Positions 1 to 11,745 of a stretch of DNA of 64,000 nucleotides are shown here, one piece after another. A model generated the notes under the pieces. That model searched no databases. It saw nothing but the letters and a program-made list of their open reading frames with translations, and was not told the DNA's origin. Made by a program: the position numbers and the translations under genes. Origin of the DNA: Magnaporthiopsis rhizophila (lineage: Eukaryota; Ascomycota; Sordariomycetes; Magnaporthales; Magnaporthaceae); assembly GCA_003049465.1 (NCBI GenBank), contig PYSS01000011.1:427761-491760 (forward strand), in the 5' to 3' direction. Each line of letters opens with the position of its first letter. Positions within the stretch are counted from its first letter, which is position 1.

Positions 1-2727
1 AACATTGGGCGCCTGCCCGAGGACCAGATCAGGCAGCTCGACCAAGGCCACCAGGCCGGCTCCGAGGCCACCGTCGTCGAGCGCCGCGGTCGCCCGTGGA
101 AGGGCGCACTCGTGCGCATTCCCTCAACCAGTAGTCTAAAGGCGTGGCCGCCCAAGCTCAAGCCTGGCAACAAGCACGCCTCAGAGGCGTCGGAAGACGC
201 CGGCCCGAGCCCTGATCTCGAGCCGCAGCATATGCTCCCCGAGATCCAGGTCCCCTCTCCGCTGGAGATGGACACCAATAAGTTCCGCCTGCCAGACCAC
301 ACCAACGGCAACGGCACCAAGGCCCAGCCAGAGACGCGCAAGCAGCACGTCGCAAGAGGGGATGCCACACCCCCCATGTCTCCAGGGACCAACGGCGGCC
401 CGCCGCCTCCGCCGCCAAAGGACACGCCTCCACTCCCACCCTCAGCCTCCGCCACCACATCATCTATGGACTTCAGTCCGGACTCGTACTTCAATCCCCT
501 AGGATTGCAGCGGACGGGTTCCATATACACTTTGTCGCGAGCATCCTTCGCCAACCAGCTGGCCCAGCTCACCTCACTACAGCTGCCAGATGCAGAGTCC
601 TTGTCCGGCAAGCTTGCCGCGATAACTACAGCCCAGGCCGCCGCAAGGGCCCTCATAGGTGCCGCGGAGCAGATTAGGAACTGGATCTCCAAGGCAGCCG
701 AGGTCATCGGTGGCCTCGACAGCGAGGATGACGTCGAGTGGGCCGCGGCCGGCGGCCGCGAGGGCCTGGAGGAAGTGGAGAGTGCCATCAACCGCTTCGA
801 GGGGCTCATAAAAGTGTACCTCTCGGCCATTGAAGACCTGAACAGCCGCCCAGACATAGCCTCGGTCGCTCCGGACGACCTTCAGAAGACAGTGATGCAG
901 ATGGACTCTACCACCAAGGAGTGGGCTGGCATCCACGACACGCTGAGGACCGTCAAGCGTCAGGTAGAGATCGCCATGGAGTGGGAGGAGTTGTGGAACA
1001 TGGTGCTGGGCGACATACAGAATGAGATGGAGGAGCTCGGCCGGCTCGTCTTCGAGATGGAGGAGCGACGCCACAAGTCCATCATGGCCGCGACCGGCGG
1101 CGCCGACAGCGTCGACATAGGGGACCTCGAGACCATCGTTGAGGAGACGCCGCCGGCCGCCACCAGGTTGCAGGCGAAGCAGAACCGCTTCAGCCTGCCC
1201 GTCTTCCCACCAAGTCCAAGCTCTCCTCCAGTGCCTCCAAGTATGTCTCAGGAGGACTCGAGGCTGCTGGCGCTCTTTGCTAGGATGCAGCCCCTGCGCG
1301 CCTCGTTGGACTTCCTCCCCATGCGGCTCTCGGCCTTCCAGGCCAGAGCCAACGAGATATTTCCCACGGCTTGCGACGAGCTAGAGATGCGGCGGATGGG
1401 CCTGGACAACAGCTATCGCAAGCTAGAAAAGGACGCAGAGAACCTGCGCCGGGAGCTGGGCGAGGACCGCTGGGTCCTAGTCTTCCGGGGTGCGGGTCGA
1501 CAGGCGCAAAAGATGTACGAATCCGTCGAGCGGAGCATGGCCAAGCTCAAGGAAGCCGTCGACGCCGGCGTGCACTTGACGAACCCGCCCATGATGGGCA
1601 AGAAGATCGAGAGTTACGAGGCCAAGAAGACGCACTACGGCCCGGCCGTGGAGCGTGTGCTCTCCATCATCGATCGCGGCATCAGGGATCGGCTGACTGT
1701 CAACGGGGAGATTCTACGGTTACACACGGAGCTGCAGGCCAAGTGGGAAGAGCTGAAGGACCGCCTGCGGGAAATGGATTCCACCCTCGAGGAGGTTGCA
1801 GCCTCCAAAAAGGGCCAGCAGCTTAGGGACTCCATCTCGAGCATGCTCTCCAACGATCGCTCCACCCTCGCAAGCGGCCACGACACCCCTCAGAGCTCAC
1901 CTCCATCGTCCGTGATTATGTCTAGCCTTGGGGTCGACATGGGCACGCCGACAAATCAGAGCACCAACAAGCGACGGTCATCTAGTATGGGCAGCCACCT
2001 CCCCCAGCCGTCGAACCGTCGCAGCTCGACGGCGGTGGGCGCACTGGGTTCGAACGTCACCCGCAAGCCTGTCTCAAGGCTGGCGACTACAGGGAGTCTA
2101 ACAGTGCCCAGTCGTGACGGCGCAGGCTCCGTCACCCCGCAGGCGAACCGCCACATCAGCCGCCCGCCGTCGACCATCCCGGGACGACCGCGCTGGAGCA
2201 TGTCCACCACGGGCATCGACACGGGCCACAACTTCAAACCTCTGCAGCCTGATGCGGACCCATCGCCCCAGACGAGCGCTTCGAAGCTGCCACTTCGAAG
2301 CCCCCTGGGCCGCGCCGCCACGACCTCGCCCATGCCGGATGATACCCCTCCCAAATCCGTAAACCGCATGTCGTTCCGCGACAGGTTGGCGTCTCCAGGG
2401 CCCTACTCGCAACTGACGCTGTCCAAGCCACGCCTCACCAGCCAGACATCGCTGCCTTCTGTTGGTAGCAGGCGCGTGTCTATGCCACCAGAAATGTCCG
2501 ACGACCTGATTTCTGGGTCGCAGCGCTCGGCTAGTTCCCTGGCCTCGATCCGCAGGTCCAGCCTGTTCCCTAGCCCCCGCTCTTCCAGCGAGCGAGTGCC
2601 AAGCGCGATGGGCGGACGCAGCAGCCCACAGGCCTTGGCCGGGGCGCGCGCGGCCATGCGCAGGGGCCACAGCAATGTTTCGGACCAGAAACCGGCTGGG
2701 GACAGCAAGCCGAGATGGAGATTCTGA
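1..2727 (+). CDS. KAR9: Kar9-family spindle-positioning protein, 5' truncated by window edge
   Basis: Frame 1 is open from the first base to the TGA at 2725-2727, with no start needed inside the window, so the N-terminus lies outside. The visible part opens with Pro/Ser-rich sequence. A long helical region follows (about bases 520-1850) that resembles the Kar9 domain, for example around LPDAESLSGKLAAITTAQAA and EEVESAINRFEGLIKVYLSA. The C-terminal third is Ser/Pro/Arg-rich and disordered. In yeast, Kar9 links the microtubule plus-end protein Bim1/EB1 to myosin V to orient the spindle and in mating nuclear movement. A Ser-Thr-Ile-Pro motif in basic, Pro-rich sequence (2170-2181) fits an EB1-binding SxIP site. 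No intron is needed in the visible part. The family call rests on recalled similarity of the helical domain. Confidence 0.8.
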   Translation, partial: NIGRLPEDQIRQLDQGHQAGSEATVVERRGRPWKGALVRIPSTSSLKAWPPKLKPGNKHASEASEDAGPSPDLEPQHMLPEIQVPSPLEMDTNKFRLPDHTNGNGTKAQPETRKQHVARGDATPPMSPGTNGGPPPPPPKDTPPLPPSASATTSSMDFSPDSYFNPLGLQRTGSIYTLSRASFANQLAQLTSLQLPDAESLSGKLAAITTAQAAARALIGAAEQIRNWISKAAEVIGGLDSEDDVEWAAAGGREGLEEVESAINRFEGLIKVYLSAIEDLNSRPDIASVAPDDLQKTVMQMDSTTKEWAGIHDTLRTVKRQVEIAMEWEELWNMVLGDIQNEMEELGRLVFEMEERRHKSIMAATGGADSVDIGDLETIVEETPPAATRLQAKQNRFSLPVFPPSPSSPPVPPSMSQEDSRLLALFARMQPLRASLDFLPMRLSAFQARANEIFPTACDELEMRRMGLDNSYRKLEKDAENLRRELGEDRWVLVFRGAGRQAQKMYESVERSMAKLKEAVDAGVHLTNPPMMGKKIESYEAKKTHYGPAVERVLSIIDRGIRDRLTVNGEILRLHTELQAKWEELKDRLREMDSTLEEVAASKKGQQLRDSISSMLSNDRSTLASGHDTPQSSPPSSVIMSSLGVDMGTPTNQSTNKRRSSSMGSHLPQPSNRRSSTAVGALGSNVTRKPVSRLATTGSLTVPSRDGAGSVTPQANRHISRPPSTIPGRPRWSMSTTGIDTGHNFKPLQPDADPSPQTSASKLPLRSPLGRAATTSPMPDDTPPKSVNRMSFRDRLASPGPYSQLTLSKPRLTSQTSLPSVGSRRVSMPPEMSDDLISGSQRSASSLASIRRSSLFPSPRSSSERVPSAMGGRSSPQALAGARAAMRRGHSNVSDQKPAGDSKPRWRF

Positions 2728-3847
2728 GTCCATCCAGACCGGTTATGCCTGCATCATGGTAACTTTTTAATAACGAGACCACGGCTTTTGAGAGATTCGC
2801 TTTGGTAGCATCCTGAGCCGGTCTTGAGCGGCTGCTATGGAGGCGAAATCATCGTGGTGGCCCGCCCAATCTTGCTCTTGGCTCGCGTCAGCAACCACTT
2901 CTCTTTTTTTTTTTTCTACTTCCCTTTGGGACAGCATAACCTATATTCACCCTTTCTTCTTCCAGCCGCCACCAGCGCTGTCCCTCTTCTTCTTAATTTC
3001 CAAACCTTTCTCTTCCACTGTTTATTTAGCGGGGATGCGGGAAGCTTATCCGTGTACACAGAGTGATACGAACTTTTCCATGAAATCCACAGCGGCTCTA
3101 TTTTGCGCCCCAGCACTTTGTTGGAGCTTATTTGTTTCAGTTCGGCCAGTCAGGCCATCCATGGGTTACATAATACGTCGGAGGGGATATGAAGCCGGTC
3201 TGGGCTACCCTACCTACCTCCCTACCTCTCTACTCGCCAACTTGTCGGCCTCGGCGCCTCCCCTACGCGGTAGGCAGGCGCACGAGGGACAACTGTACGT
3301 TTTTGCTTTTGCTTTGCTACAGAGATCAGAGCGCAATCGATACCCAAATCTTGTAAGAACACCTACCTGTCATCAAGCGAATTGTAGACCTCAAAACAAC
3401 TCGGCAGGGGACACAGGGTCGATGCTGCCTTTTATTTTCATGGGTCAACAACGTGCGTGCTTTTAACAGTTTTCCTGTCGCGCCAAACAATTTTGTTGCT
3501 TCTGGTTCGAGATGTGGGAGACAGCTTCTTGTCGGGGACGGACTCCGGCTGTGTATGTTTTATGTGTATGCGCGTGTAACTGTTGTTCTTGTTCTGAAGT
3601 CAAGAAAATAAAATATGCCCCCAAGCTCGTCGTGATATCAATAAATCCAGATGCAAATACGAGAGCCCAACGCCGTGCCGATGCTAACGACAACGAACAC
3701 ACATGATTCCGAGCGCGGCTTCCATTAGACTTTGTTTTCTTTTTTTCGTCGTCCATGCCATGGGTTCAACTCAAGGCTTGCCGAAAAGAAATAAATATGG
3801 CCTCCAGAAAAAAAAAGAAAAGAAAAAAATCCCAGTGCCAAGCCCAC
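2728..3847. other. Convergent 3' flanks of KAR9 and RecQ; no gene seen
   Basis: This 1.1 kb stretch separates two converging genes. It has T-runs, AT-richer sequence and a pyrimidine block with repeated CTACC units (about 3207-3235), as expected for 3' UTRs and terminators. Short open frames lack coding bias or recognisable domains. Confidence 0.6.
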
Positions 3848-6800
3848 TCAAAGCGGCATCAGGCCAAAATTGCCGCCGCTGGCCGAAGCCTTGGCTCGAG
3901 CCGTGGTGGCGGAACCCCCTGCCCGAGCGGCCGAGGCACCGCCGCTCTTGCCGGCGGCCGACCCGGCCGCTTTTTTGCTGAACGTCTTGCGCTTAGCGAC
4001 GCCCCCGCCCGAGGAGCGACGTGCGTACGACTTCTTGCCGCCTTTCCAGCCGCCCGCGCTCTTTCCGCCGGCACCGGCGCCCGAGCCTGCGCCGCTGCGC
4101 GAGCGCGACTTGGTACGCGCGCCCGCCGCCTCCCCAGCCTGCTCGAACCTCTCGTTCCACTCGCGCCCCTCGCGCTCCGCGGCCGTCTCGGTGCCCCCTT
4201 GGCCGCCACCGAAATATTTCGACTGTTCAAAGCTGTCCTCTTCGTCGCCGTCGTCCTCCTCCGCCTCGTCCGAGAAGAAGCTCTCCTGCGCCGGCTTCTT
4301 TCCCTTTGTGGGTCGACGAGCCTGCGCCGCCGGCGGTGGCTGTTTCCGTTGGTGGCGGCCAGGACCGCCATGGTTGTCTCCGTCGTCTTCACCATCGCTG
4401 ACAAGATCCACGACGTCATCGTCATTGCCGGCACCATTAGTGCCGGTGCCCATGGCGTTACGGTAGAAGTTGTGGTACTTGAGCAGGACGGGCAAGAGCT
4501 GGCCGCCGTACTTCTTGACGTTGTCTTGACTGATGCCGCTAATCAGACACATCTTGCTGAGTGATGTTGTCCATCTCATGGCCATTATGCGCAGCTGCTG
4601 CTCCGTGAAGAGCACTTTTCGTAGGCTATTGATGTTGCGGATCCTCTCCTCTGCGAGCTTCGCCTCTTGCACGAACTGCTCCACAAAGTCTCCGTGGATC
4701 TCGTCTACCTCGAGTTCGCCGCCCCTGCTGCCTTGTGCAGGTTTGCGCATTTCGTCAAGAGTTCGCTGGCGCCCCTTGGTGGATGGGCGCATCGGCTCGA
4801 AGTAGTCGTCGTCGTCCTCTGAAGACACCACGAAACCGTCCTTGGCATATCCGTTTGCGTGGACCGGTCCAGCCGGGGCTGCATCCGAGTCTCCGTCATC
4901 CTCGACTTGCAGATATGCCCTGCCGCCGTTCTTCTTTCGGACGTTTAGAATCGGTGACGACACGTTTGTTGAGGGCGGGAGCCTAGACTGCTCGCCGGCA
5001 GTACTCTTCTTGCTGCTCTTCTTGGGTAGCCCTTCGGCATCCTGGTCTCCAGCAACGCGGCCAACCTTAGTGACTAGCTCAAGCTTCCGGGCGCCGCTTA
5101 GAAACTCGTGCGCTCTGGGACCCATCTGTGACAAGGCAAGTACCTCTGGGTTAGCGCACGCATAGAGGCCGTTGCAGGTACTCTTTTGGATCTTTTCCAA
5201 ATTCGGCCGGCCGTGTATGAGACAACCCGACTCACCTGGCAGTACGTGGCAACCATGCCCCCCTTGATGGGTTTGTTGATCTCCTCCAATGCTTCTTCAG
5301 CGGTCAGTCGGTACAATATGTTAAGGACAACATGCTCTTTCAGGGGCTTGGCGGCGCCATAGTGTTCCGGACGCTCTTCGTTTTTCGCGGCACCCCTTCC
5401 GAGCAGAATGTCGGCGCACTGTTTCGGCGTCGTCTGTCTCCGTCCCTGGATCACCTGCAGGGCCGCAATGGCCGTTTCGGTGTGGTCGACAAGCTTAAAC
5501 TGGCCACCGTTGCGACAGTTGTCACAGGTTTTGTTGCAGCTCGCGCGGTCAAACTTCTCCCCAAAGTATCGGAGGATGCCCTCACGGCGGCAGTCTCTTT
5601 TGTCTTCACAAAAGTCAACGACACGGTTGAGCATTTGACTTTGGCGGTCCTTTTGCTGCTGGTTGCCCTCGCCGTCGTTGATCATCTTGCGGAGGCTGTT
5701 GATGTCCCCGTAGCCGAAGTACAAGTAGCAGTGGGACTGGCCGCCGTCTCGACCGGCCCGACCTGTCTCTTGGTAGTAGCCTTCGAGGCTCTTGGGGAGA
5801 GTGTGGTGGACAACGAAGCGTACATCTGGCTTGTCAATGCCCATTCCGAAGGCGATGGTGGCCACTACTACTTTGATTTGGCCTCTCTGCCACTTCCTCT
5901 GCACATCCGTCTTCTCGTCGGTCTCCATCTTGGCGTGGTAGTGGTGGGCCGAGATTCCGGACTGGTCCCGGAGTTTCTTGGCAATGGCCTCGGCCGACTT
6001 GCGCGAGAGTGTGTACACAATGCCCGTTTCGCCCTCATGGTCCGACTGGATCAGGTCGGCGATGGTCTGCACTATGTTCTTTCCCTTGGTCCGGATGTCG
6101 TAGAAGAGGTTCGGGCGGTTGAAACTTTGGGAGAAGATTTCGCATTCGGGGATGCTGAGGTTGTGTTTGATGTCTACAATGACGTGAGGGGTTGCTGTTG
6201 CCGTCAGTGCCATGACGGGCACCTTGGGAAATCTCCGCCGAACCTCGCCGAGTGTCTTGTAGTCGGGCCGGAAGTCGTGCCCCCACTGGCTGACGCAGTG
6301 TGCTTCGTCAATGACGATCCTGGCAAGCTTGTTGTTCCCGTACACCTTGTCCAGAGCATTCAGGAACGCCTGGCTCTTGCCAATCATCTCGGGCGTCACG
6401 TAGAGGAGTCGGACCATGTTCTCCGGATTCCTGCTGCTCCGAAGCGCGTCCAAGATCATGTCCCGCTGGGCTTTGTCCACATCGCCGCTGTACTGTCGCG
6501 CGACGATGTGCAGGGCCTTGAGGTGATCGATCTGGTCCTGCATCAGACTTAGCAACGGAGACACAACAATAGTCACTCCGCGCGTCTTGCCCGTGTCGAT
6601 GACGGCAGGCAGCTGGTAACAGAGCGACTTGCCGCCGCCCGTCGGCATCAGCACGAAAGCATCCTTCCCACTAAGCGTAGCGTTGATGGCCTCCAGCTGG
6701 TTGTGCCGGAAGCCAGACATGCGGAAGTGATCTTTCAGGGCCCTCCGCACGTCGTTGGACCACGGGTGCTTCATCAGATCGCGGGATATGGACGACTTGG

Positions 6801-9264
6801 GCGCGGAATCCACCTTTTTGTCCTTCCTTGTTGGCTCCGTCCTCGACCTTGGCACGATTCTGGTGTTGCCCGACGTTTCCAAGAGCGCCGACCGCGAGGT
6901 CTGAGTCGACAATGAAGGCCTCCTTGAAGATTCACGCTCGAGCGATTCCGCGAACTGGACCATACTGTCTTCGTCGTCGCTGAAGTAATCGACTTCTTCG
7001 CCGGCCCAACGACCAGCAGGCCTCGAGCCAGCCGCAGGGCGAACGGGGGGTGGGGGGGCCTGAGGTTGTGGTCGTCGGGGCAAAGGTGGATTGTCACACA
7101 ACTCCATCATGTCGTCGTCGTCATCGTCAAGTAGCTCGTCAAAGAAAGCGACTCCAGGGGTCGCTGACTTTGTTGCAGGCGCTCGATTTCCCGGTTCCCT
7201 ATTTTGAGGCCTTGGCTCCCGCGGAAAGGGTGGCGGCTGCGGAGCCAGGATGCCGTCACCGTATTCCTCCATGCGGCTGAAAACCGGTGGCCCCTTCGTC
7301 GGAACCTGCGTTTGGTGGATGACCTGCGGCGCATTGTCCGTATTAACGGACGTCAACATGCTGGCTTGCCTTGACATCTGTGAAACGGCCGAATGGGGTG
7401 GCGACTGGGTGCCAAAGACGACATGGTGCGGCGCACTACTAGGCTCAACCGGCTCGCCAACGTCCTCGAACAGTTCAAGATTGTTCATGCCAGCTGCCAC
7501 CAGCAGGTGCCGCAGACCCTGCTCCTTCTCCTGGAGCTGGTGGCTTATCTCGGCGGCAGCATCCTCGTCCTCGGGTGAATCCATCCCATTCTCGAACGCC
7601 TCCACCAGCCTCTTGACCAGGGCATTCTTGCGATCCGCCAAGGCCTTGTAGGTTTCATATTCGGCGCCGAGGGTATCGAGAGTCTTCTGCTGTTCTGAGA
7701 GCCGCTTCCGGTTCTCCTTGACCTGCTCTTTTCGGTCCCTCGGCCAGTTCTCGCTGATGGCCCGCATGTAATCGGCAGACAGCTTTTTCATCTCCGTCTG
7801 GATTTCCCGGCGCTTTCTCCCTATCACGGCGGGATTTCTGAGAAACAGATCCATAATCAGGGTGCTGCCATCCGAGTCCGAGCTGTGTGCAACAGGCTTC
7901 TCCGGCTCGGCATCTTCCACCCGAGACGCGGGTGAGACCTCTCTCGGCCGCTTCCTAGACGGAGTTTCCGTCTGAGAAGGCCGATCTTCGGCAGCATGAG
8001 CATTGAGGTCATGAGCGCGCTGCGTGCTTTCCTCGTCCTCGTGATGAGACTGAGACCCGGACATGCAGGAGAAGAAGGAAATATGCTCTGTCTGAGGCGT
8101 GAGAAATTCGTCTTCAGAGTCCTGTATAACGGCACTGTCCCTGGGCTTCCTGCTCTTCTTCCGACTTGGCCCTGGAGTGCTGTGCGGCTCCTCCGCAGAG
8201 ACATCTTCCACCGCTCCCCTGGTGCTTGGGCGCCTAGGTGAGGTTTTACCGCCCAGCGGCGCCGCTATTGGAGCCGTCGCCGGTACCGTGGAGCCCTCGG
8301 TGAATGCAGCGACGCCGTCTGCACGCCACACACGTGTCTTTTTTCTGCTGATAGTCTCGGTCACAGTGTGTTCCTCGATGACTGAAGTCGCACATGTCGA
8401 GGCCGCTGCTGCCCGGGGCCTGATGGGCGTGTTCTGGGAGCTTGGGAGTCCTTTCGACAAGCTCCTTTTGGGTCGCATCGAACCGAGCTCCGCAAGAGTG
8501 TGGACATCGGGAAACTCGTCGTCGTCGTCGTCGTCATCCACAGCCTGCTTCTTCTTGGGCGTTGGCGTGACCTTGCTCATCTCCACACTTTTCCGCTTCT
8601 TGCCAGACTTCTTAGGCAGAGGCTCGGGGCGGGAGGCAAAGTCCTCGGTCCAAAGCCGAACGTCTCGGTGGGGCGAGGATTTGATGGCGTCGTCGTCGGA
8701 GGTGAGGTCGATCGAGTCGACACCGGAAAACATGTCGGAAGAGAATGCGGGACTTCGAATGGCGGCGGTGGGTGCCGGGGCCGGGGTGGCTGGCGGTTCC
8801 TTCTTTGCGGAGCGAGCATTTTTGCGATCAACCAGCTGGGAAAAGGCCCTCTGGAGCGGGGGAATGCTGCTGGTCGAGTCCGGGGTCGGCAGCGGCTGCT
8901 CCTTCACCATCAGAGACGGCTTTTTGGACTTTGCGGCTGACGTCAGTCTTGCCATCTCTCCTTCGGCAGCGACTGTGTCTAGTCTCCGGGAAGTCTGCAC
9001 GGCATCGGCAACGGGGGGCGGGCCACCTGGCACGACTGTGGACCGAGTGGTGGGCGTGGGGTCGGCCGGCGACAGGGCTGGGACCGCAGAGACCTGCGGC
9101 TGGGACCTGGTGGCCGAGATTTGGCTGGGTTCGGACTGGCTGTCGAAGCTATCGGGGCCACTGGGTAGCGAAGGCCCCGCGGGCAATGTGATAGATATGT
9201 CGCGGAGTAACCAAGAAAGCTGGTCGCGGAGGTTGTTTCGCGTCATGAAGCCGTGCCGGAACAA
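3848..9264 (-). CDS. qde-3: RecQ-family DNA helicase (QDE-3/Sgs1/BLM type)
   Basis: Join of 9264-5236 and 5125-3848; the 110 bp intron runs GTGAGT..CACAG with a CTAAC branch site. Product about 1768 aa. Residues 1 to about 830 are low-complexity and acidic/Ser-rich. The helicase core follows: Walker A TGGGKS (Lys about 879), DEAH box 986-989 within VIDEAHCVSQWGHDFRPDY, and the motif VI stretch YYQETGRAGRDG. The RecQ zinc-binding Cys cluster (CNKTCDNC) and the RQC region come next, ending at the intron. Exon 2 carries an HRDC-like domain (about 1505-1567) and a basic Gly/Ser/Ala-rich tail. This is the full domain order of the eukaryotic BLM/Sgs1 class, a 3'-5' helicase acting in recombination and replication-fork repair. 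The Neurospora member QDE-3 is also needed for quelling. Start chosen at 9264; the next in-frame ATG is 9246. Orthology is inferred. Confidence 0.93.
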
Positions 9265-10081
9265 ATGTCCCTTGACGGATATACCTGCATTGAGGCTGTC
9301 TAGGGACGGTCGGGGGAGGGTCTTGGGCTTGACGGCATCAATTACCCCGTCCCTCTACTGTGTAAGCACGCGATCGAGGGTCCTCGTCGGTCAGTATATC
9401 GACAATTCGTTGGTGGTGGGTCTCAGATGTCTCCTGGTTAGGATTGCGAAAGTGGCACGCGTTTAACCCACGGAGACCGAGTTGAGGCGCGTGGTCAGGT
9501 GCCCCACCCACTCAAGCGCTGCAACCCCTAGCGGCTTCATGCCTGCAACCACCCCCAGCACGACCCCACCCACCCATCCGTCAGCAGCGACTCCCCAACT
9601 ATGATGGGCGATTGCCTATTTTGGATATGGAGATAGTTTCATTGAAGCTTCAAGTGTTTTAGGAGGCCATCGTTCTACCGCCACTCGCGGACTCCCGCAT
9701 TCTAGACCCTCGCCAGCCTCCTAAGACGGTTGATGCCGCACTCAACTGTCTTTGCTCGATAAAGCATATTCCTATCCCACGAACATTTCAACACTGCCTA
9801 CCTAGATTCCTAGAATCTAACCGTGCTAAATTGCTTGCCTCTTCTCGAGCTCCCCAATCCCACAAGCCCACTTGTATCTCTCTTGCTCTCTCTCCCATAA
9901 ACAAGAGAGAGAGATACGGCCGCCTACCGACAACCATTCCTCTCGGAGATATCCTATCGCACCGCCACCCCACAGCTCAAGACCACTACCTTTGTTTTGT
10001 CTCCACTTGCAATTATCTCGTCCCAACCAGCTTCCTATTTAACCTAAATGCTTATTCGGGCTCTCAGAGCTCAGAGCAATA
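9265..10081. promoter_or_regulatory. Divergent promoter between RecQ and the BTB gene
   Basis: The two genes point away from each other across 817 bp. The half next to the BTB gene is C/T-rich, as in fungal leaders, and holds an inverted repeat at 9874-9917. No clear TATA box was identified. Confidence 0.55.
9874..9917 (+). repeat. Inverted repeat in the BTB gene leader
   Basis: GTATCTCTCTTG (9874-9885) is matched by the complement CAAGAGAGAGAGATAC (9902-9917), with one extra AGAG unit in the right arm. If transcribed it would fold into a stem of about 12 bp roughly 165 nt upstream of the BTB start codon. Confidence 0.6.
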
Positions 10082-10926
10082 ATGGCTGGGGCAACAACAG
10101 ACGACCCAATACTACTCGACGAGAATGAGGCTGCGCCTCAAATCCAGCCCACCACAGACAGCGGGTTTACTTCAGGTAGACATACCTACGATGTATCGGT
10201 TTCGGTGACGCAAGCGACGCTAACAGCCGTTGAAGCGAACCGCAACCAATCGTCGAGGTCATCGTTCAAAGTGTCAGTGGGCTGGGCACATTCCACGTCC
10301 ACCGCCAGCTCCTCGTGGAAAGCGCACCGGTTTTTCGGAAGTGGCTAGAAACGACCGGTGACAGTGACGATGATGGTACCGGTGCCGGTGCCAGCCTCAC
10401 GTTGCCCCCCGAAGTCACCACCGCCGATTTCGGGCGTTATGTGGAAGCCCTATATCATTGGAATTTCCGCTCCGGTCCCGCATTCATGCCGGCAACCACT
10501 AACGGCAAACCCGTCCCCTTGTCCAACAATATCGGCCTACTCAAGGTCACCAGGCTCGCGGGTGATGAGTTGATGCAGCGGGTTGCTGAGAAATCCATCC
10601 ACGCCCAAATAAGGAGGTGGTGGTCGGCCAAACGCTGGGAGCTACTGTGCAGGGACGAAGCCGCCGAACTAGCCCACAGGCTCCAAACATTATACCAACA
10701 CTGCAAACTCAACGACCTCCCGTTCGGTGAGGACATTGTGGCCGCCGTCGCAAATGTCCCGCCTTCTCTTTTCGCACGCCTTGCTACCACACTAGAGACA
10801 AACTTCTTGGTAGCTATGTCCAAGAAGTTTGGCGAGCGAATGGACTCCGAAGGCAAGCAGCGAGCCCAGGAATCGGGGAAGTCGAAAAACAAGAGGAAGG
10901 CTTCGCACATCTCTCAGGACGATTGA
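10082..10926 (+). CDS. BTB/POZ domain protein
   Basis: The N-terminal frame and the BTB frame differ, so an intron is needed. The best join is 10082-10164 with 10236-10926 (about 257 aa). It uses a weak donor GTTTAC and acceptor GAAG after a CTAAC branch site, and avoids a TGA in the downstream frame. An alternative is donor GTATCG near 10193 with a later acceptor. The second exon opens with VEVIVQSVSGLGTFHVHRQL and LVESAPVFRKWLE, the first strand and helix of a fungal BTB fold, in which the protected peptide becomes 'seen by' a partner such as Cul3. The acidic insert and helices to residue about 190 follow, and the tail is Lys/Arg/Ser-rich. Fungal BTB proteins of this short type are numerous and mostly without known function. 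Exon boundaries are the weak point. Confidence 0.7.
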
Positions 10927-11304
10927 AAACTACTGCCAGGGCTGTACCATCTTGTGATTTTTTTTATTCCTTGCGTTTTCTCCCCTATTCTTTTTTTCGG
11001 GTCCTGTCCCGGAGCTTCTATTCGCTTTCCAAATTGGTCGTGTCGCTGCCATGAACAGCTCAATGTGGGATGGAAAGCTTTAGGCCAATGTCGCCCTGCT
11101 TAAATCCCCGCCCCACCAGAAGCATTTCTAATTGGACCGCCTGTCCACTGGATTGGACCCGTTACAAGCCCCCGCATTTTGCGCAAACACCATCGATCTG
11201 GGCTCAGAACCAGACCAACAAACCCCCATCTGGCAAAGGAAGCTTATCTCATTACCAATCGTTGTTCGGACTGTCTTCCCTTCCACGTTCCGCAACCACC
11301 CAGT
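10927..11304. other. BTB 3' flank and LSM6 promoter
   Basis: The 378 bp begin with T-rich terminator-like sequence (about 10958-10996). They end in the short LSM6 leader just before its ATG. No RNA gene or other open frame with coding character was seen. Confidence 0.5.
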
Positions 11305-11745
11305 ATGGAGAACGGAGCGATGACCCAAGGCGAGGGCAAGGACCCGACAAGCTTCCTCGGCGACATCATCGGCAACATGGTCACCGTCAAGTTGAACTCG
11401 GGCGTCATCTACAAGGGTGAGTTCGGGAGCCTTTCGGCGGGGCCCGGGCAGCCCAACCAGCACGGGCCTATGCTATGCCAAAGGCTCGCGGTATGCACCT
11501 GCCAACGACACTGCTGACCAAGCCGGGACGCTCTCACAGGCGAGCTGCAATCGGTGGACGGCTACATGAACATTGCCCTGGAGAAGGCCGAGGAGTGGGT
11601 CGCTGGTCAGAAGAAGCGGTCGTACGGCGACGCTTTTGTTCGTGGCAACAACGGTGAGCATCATGGCCCGTCTGCTGTCTCTCAGGACCCCCGGTTCCAT
11701 GTGCTGATCCCCATCTCAGTCATGTACATTGCGGCCTCATCATAG
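11305..11745 (+). CDS. LSM6: U6 snRNA-associated Sm-like protein LSm6
   Basis: Join 11305-11416, 11540-11653, 11720-11745, giving 83 aa, the usual size for LSm6. The introns (123 and 66 bp) have GTGAGT/GTGAGC donors and CAG acceptors, and both joins keep phase. The Sm1 motif spans the first junction (IIGNMVTVKLNSGVIYKG then ELQSVDGYMNIALEKAEEW). The Sm2 motif reads DAFVRGNNVMYIAA, with the last valine codon made across intron 2. LSm6 is part of the LSm1-7 ring (decapping and mRNA decay) and the LSm2-8 ring (binding the U6 3' end in the spliceosome). The similarity to yeast and human LSm6 is close throughout, so the identification is firm. Confidence 0.95.
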
